The notes: generated by a model not told the origin, from the sequence alone. DNA of 64,000 bases from Burkholderiaceae bacterium (GCA_024235855.1 JACKLN010000003.1:310001-374000); one strand, 5' to 3'. Positions 8,324-16,955 are shown, counted from the stretch's first letter. A program made the numbers and translations.

Positions 8324-9733
8324 ATGACCGCCCTGCACGCCCTGTCCACGCACGAACTGCTGACCCGCTACGAAGCCGGCAGCCTGTCGCCGGTGGAGGT
8401 GGCGCAGGACCTGATCGCCCATGTGCAGCGCTGGGAACCGGTGCTGCACGCGCTGTGGGCCTTCGAGCCCGAACAGGTGCTGGCGCAGGCCCGGGCGTCC
8501 GAGGCGCGCTGGCGTGCCGGCAGCGCCCGGGCGCTGGAAGGCGTGCCGTGCACGATCAAGGAGAACATCGCCACCGCCGGCCTGCCGGTGCCGCTGGGCA
8601 CCGCCGCCACCGTGCTGGCCCCGGCGCCGGTGGACGCCCCGCCCGCGGCACGCCTGAAGGAGGCCGGCGCGGTGCTGCTGGCCAAGACCACGATGCCCGA
8701 CTGGGGCATGCTGTCGTCCGGCCTGTCGAGCTTCCACGCGCTGGCCCGCAACCCCTGGGACCCGGCCACCAACCCCGGCGGCAGCAGTGCCGGTGCCGGC
8801 GCCGCGGCGGGGGCCGGCTACGGGCCACTGCACGTGGGCACCGACATCGGCGGCTCCATCCGCCTGCCCGCGGCCTGGTGCGGTGTCGTCGGCCTCAAGC
8901 CCAGCCTCGGCCGCGTGCCCATCCACCCGCCCTATGCCGGCCGCGTGGCCGGGCCGATGACACGCACGGTGGACGACGCCGCCCGCATGATGGCCGTGCT
9001 GTCGCAACCCGATGTGCGCGACAGCATGAGCCTGCCCTTCCAGGCGCTGGACTGGATGGCCCCCGCGCGCGACGCCAGGGGCCTGCGTATCGGCCTGTGG
9101 CTGGACGCTGGCTGGGGCCTGCCCGTCGAGCCGGAGATCCTGGCCGCGGTCCAGGCCGCAGCGCGACGGTTCGAGGCCGCCGGCGCCGTCGTCGAACCCG
9201 TGGCGCCCTTCACCACCCGCACCATGGGCGACGGCATGGACGCCTTTTGGCGCATGCGCTCGTGGCTGGACTTCCAGGCCCTGCCGCCCGAACGCCAGCA
9301 GCAGGTGCTGCCCTACATCCGCACCTGGATCGCCAAGGGCGCCGAACTCGGCGCCGCCGACGTCTTCCACGGCTACAGCCAGATGGGTGCGTTCCGGGAC
9401 GCCGCGGTGGCGGCCACGGCACCGTACGACGTGCTGATCTCGCCGGTGGCGCCGGTCTCGCGCTTCCCGGCCGAATGGGCCGGCCCCACCAACGACCCGG
9501 CCACGGCGATGGACCACATCGCCTTCACCGTGCCCTTCAACATGAGCGAGCAGCCGGCCATCAGCGTGCCCTGCGCGATGTCGGCCGCGGGTGCGCCGAT
9601 CGGCCTGCAGATCGTCGGTCACCGGCACGACGATGTCGGCGTGCTGCGCGTGGCGCGGCTGTGGGAGCAGCTGCGTGATCCGCTTCCGGATGCGCCGCCG
9701 TTGCGTGGCGAGGCGCCGCCGCTGCGAGGCTGA
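8324..9733 (+). CDS. Amidase signature family hydrolase
   Basis: 469-residue serine hydrolase that cleaves carboxamide bonds to acid and ammonia or amine. The Ser-cisSer-Lys triad is complete: Lys79 (CTIKENIA), Ser154 in PGGSSAGAGAA and Ser178 in GTDIGGSIRLPA. The numbering is the same as in GatA of the amidotransferase complex. No gatB or gatC is adjacent and the C-terminal half is unlike GatA, so a stand-alone amidase is more likely. There is no signal peptide, so it should be cytoplasmic. The C-terminus ends in a short repeat (PPLRGEAPPLRG). It follows malF1 by 89 bp and is probably transcribed separately. Substrate unknown. Confidence 0.9.
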   Translation: MTALHALSTHELLTRYEAGSLSPVEVAQDLIAHVQRWEPVLHALWAFEPEQVLAQARASEARWRAGSARALEGVPCTIKENIATAGLPVPLGTAATVLAPAPVDAPPAARLKEAGAVLLAKTTMPDWGMLSSGLSSFHALARNPWDPATNPGGSSAGAGAAAGAGYGPLHVGTDIGGSIRLPAAWCGVVGLKPSLGRVPIHPPYAGRVAGPMTRTVDDAARMMAVLSQPDVRDSMSLPFQALDWMAPARDARGLRIGLWLDAGWGLPVEPEILAAVQAAARRFEAAGAVVEPVAPFTTRTMGDGMDAFWRMRSWLDFQALPPERQQQVLPYIRTWIAKGAELGAADVFHGYSQMGAFRDAAVAATAPYDVLISPVAPVSRFPAEWAGPTNDPATAMDHIAFTVPFNMSEQPAISVPCAMSAAGAPIGLQIVGHRHDDVGVLRVARLWEQLRDPLPDAPPLRGEAPPLRG

Positions 9734-9746
9734 AGCGCGGCTTCAG
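9730..9746. promoter_or_regulatory. Hairpin / possible PmrA-type box before the glycosyltransferase operon
   Basis: CTGAAG-CGCGG-CTTCAG spans the amidase stop codon, 45 bases before the GT2 start. It can fold as a short terminator stem. The 6-N5-6 spacing also equals that of the CTGAAG boxes at 14947-14984 and 17328-17344, although the second half-site here is inverted. Either role is unproven. Confidence 0.35.
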
Positions 9747-9790
9747 GTGCGCGCGGCACAATACCGGGTTACCCCGAAGCCGGACCTGCC

Positions 9791-10528
9791 GTGATCTCCG
9801 TCGTCGTCCCCGTCCACAACGAATCGCCCAACGTGCCGCCGCTGGTGGCCGAGATCGAGGCGGCGCTGGCGCCCTGCGTCGCCGAGTTCGGTGCGTTCGA
9901 GGCCGTCTTCGTCGACGACCGCAGCAGCGACGACACGCTGGCCGTGCTGCAGGACCTGGCCCGCACCCGCCCCTGGCTCACCGTGATGGCCCACCGCAAC
10001 AACTGCGGCCAGAGCGCTGCGCTGCTCACGGGTGTGCGCGCCGCCAAGGGGCCGCTGATCGCCACGCTGGACGGCGACGGGCAGAACGCGCCCGCGGACA
10101 TTCCTGCGCTGGCGCGGCGCTGGCGCGAACTGCAGGGCTCGGGGACCGGCCCGGTGCTGATCGCCGGCTGGCGCAACAAGCGGCAGGACACGGCGCTGCG
10201 CAAGCTCAGCTCGCGCATCGCCAACGGCGTGCGCTCCACGCTGCTGGGCGACGCCACGCCCGACACCGGCTGCGGGCTCAAGGTCTTCGCGCGCGACGAC
10301 TTCCTGGCCCTGCCCTGGTTCGACCACGTGCACCGCTTCATGCCGGCGCTGTTCCGCCGCGCCGGCGGGCGCACGGAATCCGTGCCAGTGATGCACCGGC
10401 ACCGCACCATGGGCAAGTCGCACTACGGCGTGCACAACCGACTGTGGGTGGGCCTGGTGGACCTGTGCGGCGTGATGTGGCTGCAGCGCCGCGCCAAGGT
10501 GCCGGTGGCCGAACGCATCAGTGGATGA
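9791..10528 (+). CDS. GT2 family glycosyltransferase, polyprenyl-phosphate sugar transferase type
   Basis: 245-residue cytoplasmic GT-A glycosyltransferase of family 2, related to dolichol-phosphate mannose synthase and ArnC. It should transfer a sugar from a nucleotide donor to undecaprenyl phosphate. SVVVPVHNESPN opens the fold, DDRSSDD follows the first strand pair, and the metal-binding DGD is at 94-96 (ATLDGDGQNAP). The C-terminal amphipathic part (HRHRTMGKSHYG) is also DPM1-like. It lacks the two C-terminal membrane helices found in ArnC. Start GTG 9791 is the first codon giving a full ISVVVPVHN strand. LAB_N and ArnT-like genes follow closely, suggesting a three-gene unit that decorates lipid A or another envelope glycan. 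Confidence 0.88.
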   Translation: MISVVVPVHNESPNVPPLVAEIEAALAPCVAEFGAFEAVFVDDRSSDDTLAVLQDLARTRPWLTVMAHRNNCGQSAALLTGVRAAKGPLIATLDGDGQNAPADIPALARRWRELQGSGTGPVLIAGWRNKRQDTALRKLSSRIANGVRSTLLGDATPDTGCGLKVFARDDFLALPWFDHVHRFMPALFRRAGGRTESVPVMHRHRTMGKSHYGVHNRLWVGLVDLCGVMWLQRRAKVPVAERISG

Positions 10529-10552
10529 AGGCCCGCGGCTGAGGAACAGACC

Positions 10553-10840
10553 ATGAACTTCGACATCGACGGCGGCTGGCTGGCCGTGGGCTTCCTGGGG
10601 CAGGCGCTGTTCTCGGCACGCTTCATCGTGCAGTGGCTCAGCAGCGAGAAGCTCAAGAAGAGCGTGATCCCCAAGGCCTTCTGGTACTTCAGCGTCGCCG
10701 GCGGCGCCACGTTGCTGGCCTACGCCATCCATCGCCAGGACCCGGTGTTCATCGTCGGCCAGGCCGCGGGCCTGTTCATCTACGCGCGCAACCTGCAGTT
10801 CCTGTGGCGCGAGCGCCAGACCCCGACGCCCGGCGAGTGA
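10553..10840 (+). CDS. Small membrane protein with lipid-A-disaccharide synthase N-terminal (LAB_N) domain
   Basis: 95-residue protein formed almost entirely by the LAB_N domain: GFLGQALFSARFIVQW, then VIPKAFWYFSVAGG and GQAAGLFIYARNLQFLW. Three hydrophobic segments indicate an inner-membrane protein. Stand-alone LAB_N proteins commonly sit beside ArnC-like and ArnT-like glycosyltransferases, as here, and are thought to help move or present the lipid-linked sugar; no biochemical role can be read from the sequence. It lies 24 bp after the GT2 gene and 7 bp before the ArnT-like gene. Confidence 0.85.
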   Translation: MNFDIDGGWLAVGFLGQALFSARFIVQWLSSEKLKKSVIPKAFWYFSVAGGATLLAYAIHRQDPVFIVGQAAGLFIYARNLQFLWRERQTPTPGE

Positions 10841-10847
10841 GCCTGGC

Positions 10848-12572
10848 GTGAACACCACCGCGGCCGACCGTCGCGCGCTGGCCTGGCTGCTGCTGGCCGC
10901 GCTGCTGGTGCTGGGCGCGGGCATCGGCCTGCGCGACCCCTGGCCGTCGGACGAGCCGCGCTTCGCGCTCGTGGCCAAGACCATGGTCGAGAGCGGTGAC
11001 TGGCTGTTCCCGCGCCGCGGCAGCGAGCTCTACCCCGACAAGCCGCCGATGCTGATGTGGCTGCAGGCGGCCAGCTACCTCGTGGTGCGCGAATGGCGCG
11101 TGGCCTTCCTGCTGCCGTCATTGCTGGCCGGCCTGGGCACGCTGGTGCTGGTGTGGGACCTGGCGCGCCGGCTGTGGTCGCCCCGCGCCGGGCTGTTGGC
11201 CGCCATCGGCGTGCTGTCGGCGCTGATGTTCGGCTTCCAGTTCAAGCGCGCCCAGATCGACCCGCTGATCACCTTCGAGATCACGCTGGCCTGCTACGCC
11301 CTGGCGCGCCACCTGCTGCTCGGCCCGGCCTGGCGCTGGTACTGGGCCGGCTGCTTCGTGGCCGGCCTGGGCGTGATCACCAAGGGCGTGGGCGTGATCG
11401 CATTGTTGATGCTGCTGCCCTACGCGTTGGCCCGCCGCGCCGGTTGGCCAGGGCTCGCGCGCGCGCAGGGCGACGGCTGGCGCTGGGCGCTGGGCGCGCC
11501 GGCCTTCCTGGGCGCCATTGCGCTGTGGCTGGTGCCCATGACCAGCGTGGCACTGGCGCGCGGGCAGCCGGAATACCTGGACTACATGCGCAACATCCTG
11601 TTCGACCAGACCGCCCGGCGTTATGCCGGGCAGGTGGGCGGGCATTACGGCAAGGGCTGGTGGTACTTCGGCCCGGTGCTGCTGCTGCACTTCTTCCCGC
11701 TGTCGCTGGCCTACGTGGCGGGCGTGCGCGACTGGGCTGCGCAGTGGCGTGCGCGCGACGGCCGCCTGGCGGTGCTGGTGGGCTGGTGTGCGCTGGTGCT
11801 GCTGTTCTTCACGCTGGCCGCCGGCAAGCGCGAGGTCTACGTGCTGCCGATGCTGCCGATGCTGGCGGTGGCGCTGGCGCCCACGCTGCTGCGCCTGGAG
11901 CACGCCGCCTGGCTGCACCGCACGGCGCTGGCGCTGGCGGTGGGTTTCGGGGCCGTGCTGCTGGGCTTGTCAGCCTGGGCGCTGTCGGGCCGCTGGGCCC
12001 GGCTGCAGGCCACGATGCTGGAGCGCGGCCTGCACGCCGACGAACTGCGCCCCATCTTCATCTGGGTGCTGGTGGCTGGTGCGGCCTTCCTGGTCGCGTC
12101 GGCGGTGTTCCGCGCCAGGCGCGGGGTGCCGGCGCTGCTGGCCGGCCTGGGGGCCTTCTGGGTGGTCTGGGGCGTGGGCGTGGCGCCGCTGGCCAATCCG
12201 AGCGTCACCTCGGCCGAGGTGATGCAGGCGGCCGACCGCATCGCCGGCCCCGATGGCGAGATCGTCATGGTGGCCTGGAAGGAGCAGAACCTGCTGATGG
12301 CACCGCGGCCGATGCAGGACTTCGGCTTCCGCAACGAGCCGGCCGAGCAGTTCGAGCGCGCGGTGGCCTGGCTGCGCGAGGCGCCGGAGCGGCGCTGGAT
12401 CTTCGCCCGCCACGTGGCCGTGCAGGCCTGCGTGGACCGCGACCGCGTGACGCTGGCCGGCCACGCCAACCGCTGGCAGTGGTGGATGTTCCAGCTCGGC
12501 GCCGTCAGGCCGGGCTGTCGGTTGCCGCTGCGCCGGCCGGCCGAGGCCGCGGCCGACGACGAAGACGGCTGA
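10848..12572 (+). CDS. ArnT-like GT-C glycosyltransferase (membrane, lipid-linked sugar donor)
   Basis: 574-residue polytopic inner-membrane protein of the GT83/ArnT group, which moves a sugar from undecaprenyl phosphate to lipid A or a similar acceptor on the periplasmic side. The first periplasmic loop has the conserved acidic pair (WPSDEPRFA, Asp35-Glu36) and then YPDKPPMLMWLQA, typical of ArnT. About 11-12 membrane segments follow, then a periplasmic C-terminal domain (about 450-560). GTG 10848 is 7 bases after the LAB_N stop. The C-terminus overlaps the convergent PAP2 gene by 68 bp. Acceptor and sugar cannot be deduced; aminoarabinose seems unlikely because no arnA/B/D lies nearby. Confidence 0.87.
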   Translation: MNTTAADRRALAWLLLAALLVLGAGIGLRDPWPSDEPRFALVAKTMVESGDWLFPRRGSELYPDKPPMLMWLQAASYLVVREWRVAFLLPSLLAGLGTLVLVWDLARRLWSPRAGLLAAIGVLSALMFGFQFKRAQIDPLITFEITLACYALARHLLLGPAWRWYWAGCFVAGLGVITKGVGVIALLMLLPYALARRAGWPGLARAQGDGWRWALGAPAFLGAIALWLVPMTSVALARGQPEYLDYMRNILFDQTARRYAGQVGGHYGKGWWYFGPVLLLHFFPLSLAYVAGVRDWAAQWRARDGRLAVLVGWCALVLLFFTLAAGKREVYVLPMLPMLAVALAPTLLRLEHAAWLHRTALALAVGFGAVLLGLSAWALSGRWARLQATMLERGLHADELRPIFIWVLVAGAAFLVASAVFRARRGVPALLAGLGAFWVVWGVGVAPLANPSVTSAEVMQAADRIAGPDGEIVMVAWKEQNLLMAPRPMQDFGFRNEPAEQFERAVAWLREAPERRWIFARHVAVQACVDRDRVTLAGHANRWQWWMFQLGAVRPGCRLPLRRPAEAAADDEDG

Positions 12573-13239
12573 GCGCGTCCACCGCCGCCGACAGCGCCCA
12601 GCAGACCCAGGCCGACCAGGCCACGTGGCTCACGTAGTGCGCGCCACGCAGCACCTGCGCGGCGCCGAACAGCGCCCCGAATGCCAGCACGGCCCAGAGC
12701 CAGCGCCGGGCCACGGCCGGCCGCACGTCTCGCCACGCAAAGTACAGCGCCAGGAAGCAGAACGCGGCGACGGCGTGGCCCGACGGGAAGCAGTGCCCCG
12801 GGCCACCGTCGAGCACACCCCAGGACCAGTGCGACACCCACTGCGCCGAGCCGCCGAATTCGGCCAGATCCCAGGGGCAGCTGGTGGCGCTGGCGCGCTT
12901 GAACGCCGGCACGGCCACGAGGTTCAGCAGCACGGCGCCGAGGGTGCCCCAGCGTGCGCGTGCGCCGAGTGCGTCGTCCGGCGGGCAGCGCCAGGCGCGC
13001 CAGACCAGGCCGGCCAGCAGCACGCCGGCGGCCCAGCGGCCGCCATCGTGCAGCAGGTGGCGCGTGAGCCAGGCGTCCCGCCAGGGGAAGCCGGCGTCGC
13101 CACCCACGGCACGGGACACCCAGAGGTCGGCGCCGCTGGCGTCCCAGCACAGCAGCAGCAGCGCCGCGAGCAGCGTGACGGCGAGGTCCCGCCCCCACGC
13201 CGGTGGCCGGGGTCCCGGCACGGCCATCGAGACCGTCAC
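12505..13239 (-). CDS. PAP2 superfamily lipid phosphatase
   Basis: 244-residue membrane phosphatase of the PAP2 family, with its active site facing the periplasm. The split signature is present: AFKRASATSCPW (motif 1 region), CFPSGHAVAAF (motif 2 PSGH) and RGAHYVSHVAWS (motif 3 with its His). Five or six membrane segments surround these. GTG 13239 overlaps the EptA-like stop (GTGA), indicating translational coupling; ATG 13227 is an alternative. PAP2 enzymes act on undecaprenyl diphosphate, phosphatidylglycerol phosphate or lipid A phosphates. Coupling to a phosphoethanolamine transferase favours lipid A or envelope-lipid phosphate handling, by inference. Confidence 0.88.
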   Translation of the reverse strand: MTVSMAVPGPRPPAWGRDLAVTLLAALLLLCWDASGADLWVSRAVGGDAGFPWRDAWLTRHLLHDGGRWAAGVLLAGLVWRAWRCPPDDALGARARWGTLGAVLLNLVAVPAFKRASATSCPWDLAEFGGSAQWVSHWSWGVLDGGPGHCFPSGHAVAAFCFLALYFAWRDVRPAVARRWLWAVLAFGALFGAAQVLRGAHYVSHVAWSAWVCWALSAAVDALSRLRRRPRPRPAGAAATDSPA

Positions 13240-14924
13240 GGCCGTGCCGGCGCCTGCTCGCCCGCGGCCTGCGGGGCGCGGCAGCCGGCCGTCAGGTCCC
13301 AGTCGGTCTCCAGCGTCGAGGTGCGCACGTCCAGCAGGCCCAGCACGGTGTGGAAGAGGTGGTCGTGCGCCGCCGGCTCGGTGGCGCGCTGGCGCAGGCA
13401 GGCCAGGTCCAGCCCGGTGCGGCGCACCATGCCGTCGGACCACCACATCACCATGGGCACCCGCGTCTGCTCGTCCGGCGCGATGGCGTAGGGCATGCCG
13501 TGCAGGTAGAGGTTCTTCTCGCCCAGCGACTCGCCGTGGTCGGACACGTAGAGCATGGTGCTGTCCACCTGCGCCGCATGGGCCTGCAGCGTGGCCACCA
13601 GGCTGCCCAGCACGTGGTCGGTGTAGAGCAGCGCGTTGTCATAGGCGTTGACGATCTGCTCGGTGCTGCAGTTGCGCAGGTCGTCGTCGTTGCAGGTCGG
13701 CTGGAAGCGCGCGAAGGCCGGCGGATAACGGCGGAAGTACGACGGCCCGTGGTTGCCCAGCATGTGCAGCACCCACACGTGGGTGCCGCCCTGGCCGGCG
13801 ATGCGTGCCAGCCGCTCGTCCAGGCCGGACAACAGGCCTTCGTCCAGGCAGCGGCCGCCCTCGCAGAGCCCCGGCGGGTTGAGGCCGGCCACGGTGTCCT
13901 GCGGCAGGCCGTCGCACACCCCCTTGCAGCCGGACTGGTTGTCGCGCCAGTGCACGTCCACTCCGGCATGGGACAGCACGTGCAGCAGCGACTCGCTGCC
14001 GCGGATGCGGGCCTCGTCGTAGTCGCGACGGCCCACCGGCGCGAACATGCACGGCAGCGAGGTCTCCGTGTTGGTGCCGCAACTGGTGACCTGCGGAAAG
14101 TTCAACACCGGCAGCCGCGCCAGTTCCGGGGTCGTCTGGCGTGCGTAGCCCGACAGCCCCCAGTTCGCAGCCCGCGCGGTCTCGCCCACCACCATCACCA
14201 GCACGCGGGGACGCGGGTTGCCGTCGCGCACCAGCGCGGCGTCGGTGCCCAGCGGCTGCCGCGGTTGGGCCGCGCCGCGGGCGTCGCGCGCCAGCACGGC
14301 CCCGGTGGACCACACCAGGTTGGCCGGCGTGACCAGGTAGCGCATCTCCTTGTGGTTGCGCATCATCGAGGCCAGCGGCTGGAACATGGCCGCCAGCACC
14401 GCGACCACCCCACCGACGGCCACGGCCACCGCCACGCCGCGCCGCAAGGCCGCCCGCCCCCAGGGACGCGGCTCGATGCGCACGCGCCACAGCAGCGCCA
14501 GCGGCAGCCCGGCATACAGCGCCATGTGGGCCAGCAGGCCCCAGGACCACAGCTCGCGCGCCTCGGCCACATCGGTGCGCAGCACGTTGCGCAGCATCGT
14601 CGGGTCCATGTAGACGCCGTAGGCCTGCATGAACCAGGCTGCGGCCGCCGACGCCACCAGCAGCACGGCCACCAGCGGCTTGACGGTCCAGCGGTTGGCC
14701 ACCAGTGACAGCAGCAGGAAGTGCACGCCGAAAACGAGCGAGGCCAGGCCGGCGCCGAAGGCCCAGGTGGACGGCGCCGACAGGGCGCGGCCCTGCAGCG
14801 CCGCGCTGAAGAACAGCGGATTGGCCGCCAGCAGCCAGAACAGGCTGGCCATGGCCACCACCTGTTCGACGGTGGCGCTGAAACGGAAGGGCGCTGCACG
14901 GCGCGTGGGAATGCGTTCGCTCAC
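13236..14924 (-). CDS. eptA: EptA-like lipid A phosphoethanolamine transferase (sulfatase fold)
   Basis: 562-residue inner-membrane enzyme that transfers phosphoethanolamine from phosphatidylethanolamine to lipid A, lowering negative charge and polymyxin binding. Five N-terminal membrane segments (about 22-190) precede a periplasmic alkaline-phosphatase-fold domain. VVGETARAANWGLSGY holds metal ligand Glu248 and the catalytic Thr249. SCGTNTETSLPCMF and YVSDHGESLGE supply further metal and active-site residues. GTG 14924 is chosen over earlier codons because it yields a short cytoplasmic N-terminus like that of EptA; no strong Shine-Dalgarno is visible. It is divergent from the response regulator across four CTGAAG repeats and coupled to PAP2. 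DAG made by this reaction would feed DgkA in the divergent operon. Confidence 0.9.
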   Translation of the reverse strand: MSERIPTRRAAPFRFSATVEQVVAMASLFWLLAANPLFFSAALQGRALSAPSTWAFGAGLASLVFGVHFLLLSLVANRWTVKPLVAVLLVASAAAAWFMQAYGVYMDPTMLRNVLRTDVAEARELWSWGLLAHMALYAGLPLALLWRVRIEPRPWGRAALRRGVAVAVAVGGVVAVLAAMFQPLASMMRNHKEMRYLVTPANLVWSTGAVLARDARGAAQPRQPLGTDAALVRDGNPRPRVLVMVVGETARAANWGLSGYARQTTPELARLPVLNFPQVTSCGTNTETSLPCMFAPVGRRDYDEARIRGSESLLHVLSHAGVDVHWRDNQSGCKGVCDGLPQDTVAGLNPPGLCEGGRCLDEGLLSGLDERLARIAGQGGTHVWVLHMLGNHGPSYFRRYPPAFARFQPTCNDDDLRNCSTEQIVNAYDNALLYTDHVLGSLVATLQAHAAQVDSTMLYVSDHGESLGEKNLYLHGMPYAIAPDEQTRVPMVMWWSDGMVRRTGLDLACLRQRATEPAAHDHLFHTVLGLLDVRTSTLETDWDLTAGCRAPQAAGEQAPARP

Positions 14925-14946
14925 CCCGTCATTGCAGGCCACCGCG

Positions 14947-14984
14947 CTGAAGGACCCCTGAAGGCGGCTGAAGCCGGGCTGAAG
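14947..14984. promoter_or_regulatory. Four CTGAAG direct repeats, PmrA/QseB-type response regulator site
   Basis: CTGAAG occurs at 14947-14952, 14958-14963, 14968-14973 and 14979-14984, spaced 11, 10 and 11 nt, about one helical turn. OmpR-family regulators of the PmrA/QseB type bind such 6-N5-6 direct repeats. The array lies between the divergent eptA-like and response-regulator genes, so it could control both. The last pair (CTGAAG-CCGGG-CTGAAG) is repeated exactly at 17328-17344. Confidence 0.68.
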
Positions 14985-15021
14985 CCACGCCACCGCCCGG
15001 AGTGCTACCGTCACGCCCGCG

Positions 15022-15675
15022 ATGCGACTGCTGCTGATCGAGGACGACGACATCCTGGGCGAGGGCCTGGCCGACTACCTGCGCGCCGAGGGGCACGTGG
15101 TGGACTGGTGCCGCGACCTCGCCGCTGTCGACGCGCGCCGCGGCGAGCCCTTCGACGCGCTGCTGGTGGACTGGCAGCTGCCCGACGGTTCCGGCCTGCA
15201 GTGGCTGCGCCACCGCCGGGCCCGCGGCGACACCACGCCGGCGCTGATGCTGACCGCCCGCGACCGGCTCAGCGAGCGCATCGAAGGCCTCGACGGCGGT
15301 GCCGACGACTACCTGGTCAAGCCCTTCGCGCCGGAGGAACTGTCGGCCCGCCTGCGGGCCGTCAGCCGCCGGCTGGCAGGCGCCGCCGGGTCGCGCCAGC
15401 GCTTCGGTGATGTCGAGGTCGACGTCGGCGCCAAGGCGGTCTGGCTGCATGGCGTGCGCACCGAACTCACGGCGCGCGAGTGGGCGGTGCTGGAGGCGCT
15501 GGTGCTGCGGGCCGGGCGCATCGTGCCCAAGACCGATCTCGAGCGCCTGGTGCTGGGCTTCGAGGCCGAGCTGGCCAGCAATGCGCTGGAGGTGCACGTC
15601 TCGGCGCTGCGGCGCAAGCTCGGCCGCGCGCTGATCGAGACGGTGCGCGGGCTGGGCTACCGGATTCCCGTGTGA
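15022..15675 (+). CDS. OmpR-family response regulator, PmrA/QseB type
   Basis: 217-residue DNA-binding response regulator. The receiver domain (1-115) has the acidic pocket Glu7-Asp8-Asp9, phospho-acceptor Asp50 (LLVDWQLPDG), switch Thr78 (LTARD) and Lys100 (YLVKPF). The winged-helix domain (about 125-217) ends with VHVSALRRKLG and VRGLGYRI, typical of the QseB/PmrA branch. It overlaps the kinase gene by 4 nt (GTGA). It probably acts on the CTGAAG repeats just upstream, giving autoregulation and control of the divergent eptA-PAP2 pair; this is inferred from position only. Confidence 0.92.
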   Translation: MRLLLIEDDDILGEGLADYLRAEGHVVDWCRDLAAVDARRGEPFDALLVDWQLPDGSGLQWLRHRRARGDTTPALMLTARDRLSERIEGLDGGADDYLVKPFAPEELSARLRAVSRRLAGAAGSRQRFGDVEVDVGAKAVWLHGVRTELTAREWAVLEALVLRAGRIVPKTDLERLVLGFEAELASNALEVHVSALRRKLGRALIETVRGLGYRIPV

Positions 15676-16955
15676 CCTCGTCGCTGCCGTCGATCGCGCG
15701 CCGGCTCGCGTGGACGCTGCTGGCCGCGGCGCTGGCGTCCAGCCTGGCCGTGGCCGCGGCCGTCTGGCTGGCGGTGCGGCACGAGGTCGATGAACTGCTG
15801 GACGACACGCTGCAGGGGGCGGCCGAGGCGATGCGGCCGCACCTGGCCCACGAGCCTGGCAACCTGCACGCCGGCATCGGAGCGCCGGAACGCGCCAGCG
15901 ACCGCTATGCGTGGCAGGTGGTCGAGTACGGTGCCGACGCGATGCCCAAGGTGCTGCAGCGCTCGTCGCGGGCGCCGGTGGCGCCCTTGAGCGCAGCCCC
16001 CTGTGCCGGCTTTGCCGACCGCGCCGGCTGGCGCGTGTTCGGCACCGCGGTGGGTGTGAACGGGCGCATGCTGTACGTGGCGCAGTCGCGGGAGGAGCAG
16101 ATGGAGGCCACGCTGGAGGTGGTGCTCAACGCCGCGCTGGCCACGCTGGCGATCGCGCTGCTGTCCCACCTGTGGCTGCGCCTGCGCGTGGCCGGCGAAC
16201 TGGCGCCGCTGCAACGGCTGGGTGAACGCCTGCGCGGCCACGACCTGCTGGCCCCGGGCGCCACGCTGGGCACGGCGGAGCGGGCCGAGCTGCAGCCGAT
16301 GCACCAGGCCATCGACCAGCTGGCGCTGCAGCTCGGCCAGCGGCTGGCGCAGGAGCGCGCGTTCAGCGCCCACGCGGCCCATGCGCTGCGCACCCCGCTG
16401 GCCGGCATCGACGCCCAGCTCGCCGTGGCGCTGCGCGAGGCCCCGGACGCGCTGCAGCCGCGCCTGCAGCGCGTGCGGTCGGCCGCCGGCCGGCTGCAAC
16501 GCGTGGTGGCGGCGCTGCTGGCGCTGTTCCGCAGCGGCGTGGAACTGCAGCGCGCGCCGCTCCGCCTGGACGCGCTGCTGGCCCGGCTGCCGGTGGATGG
16601 GCTGACGGTCACGGTGGACCCGGGCGCCGAGACCGACGCCGACGCCGATCTGCTGGCCGCTGCGCTGATGAACCTGTTGGACAACGCCGTGCGCCACGGC
16701 GCGCACCAGGTGTGGGTGCGTCTGCCGGCGCCGGGCGTCGTCGAGGTGGCCGATGACGGGCCCGGGCTCGACGCCGAGCGGCTGGATGCGCTGCGCGCGC
16801 GCATCGCGTCGGGCGACGCGGGCGGTGCCTCCGGCCTGGGCCTCGTGCTGGCCCACCTGGTGGCGCGCGCGCACGGTGGCCGCCTCGAACTGCCCGACAG
16901 CGCGCAGGGTTTCGTGGCCCGACTGCACCTGATGCGCGAGAAGTCCTCGACATGA
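15672..16955 (+). CDS. Sensor histidine kinase, QseC/PmrB type with HALRTP variant H-box
   Basis: 427-residue membrane sensor kinase, partner of the preceding regulator. Membrane segment 1 is at about 14-36, a periplasmic sensor at about 37-147 and segment 2 at about 148-168. The H-box is FSAHAAHALRTPLAGI: phospho-acceptor His237 is followed by Ala238 where most HisKA kinases have Glu or Asp. The ATPase part is complete: N-box LMNLLDNAVRHG, G1 ADDGPGLD, G2 GASGLGL. Start GTG 15672 overlaps the regulator stop. The dgkA start overlaps the kinase stop by 4 nt, so regulator, kinase and dgkA form one operon. The sensed signal is unknown; cationic peptides or metals are the known stimuli of PmrB relatives. 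Confidence 0.9.
   Translation: MTSSLPSIARRLAWTLLAAALASSLAVAAAVWLAVRHEVDELLDDTLQGAAEAMRPHLAHEPGNLHAGIGAPERASDRYAWQVVEYGADAMPKVLQRSSRAPVAPLSAAPCAGFADRAGWRVFGTAVGVNGRMLYVAQSREEQMEATLEVVLNAALATLAIALLSHLWLRLRVAGELAPLQRLGERLRGHDLLAPGATLGTAERAELQPMHQAIDQLALQLGQRLAQERAFSAHAAHALRTPLAGIDAQLAVALREAPDALQPRLQRVRSAAGRLQRVVAALLALFRSGVELQRAPLRLDALLARLPVDGLTVTVDPGAETDADADLLAAALMNLLDNAVRHGAHQVWVRLPAPGVVEVADDGPGLDAERLDALRARIASGDAGGASGLGLVLAHLVARAHGGRLELPDSAQGFVARLHLMREKSST

Noticed and set aside
8324..9733. GatA subunit of Asp/Glu-tRNA amidotransferase
   Set aside because: Catalytic residue spacing is the same, but gatB and gatC are absent and the substrate-binding half is unlike GatA.
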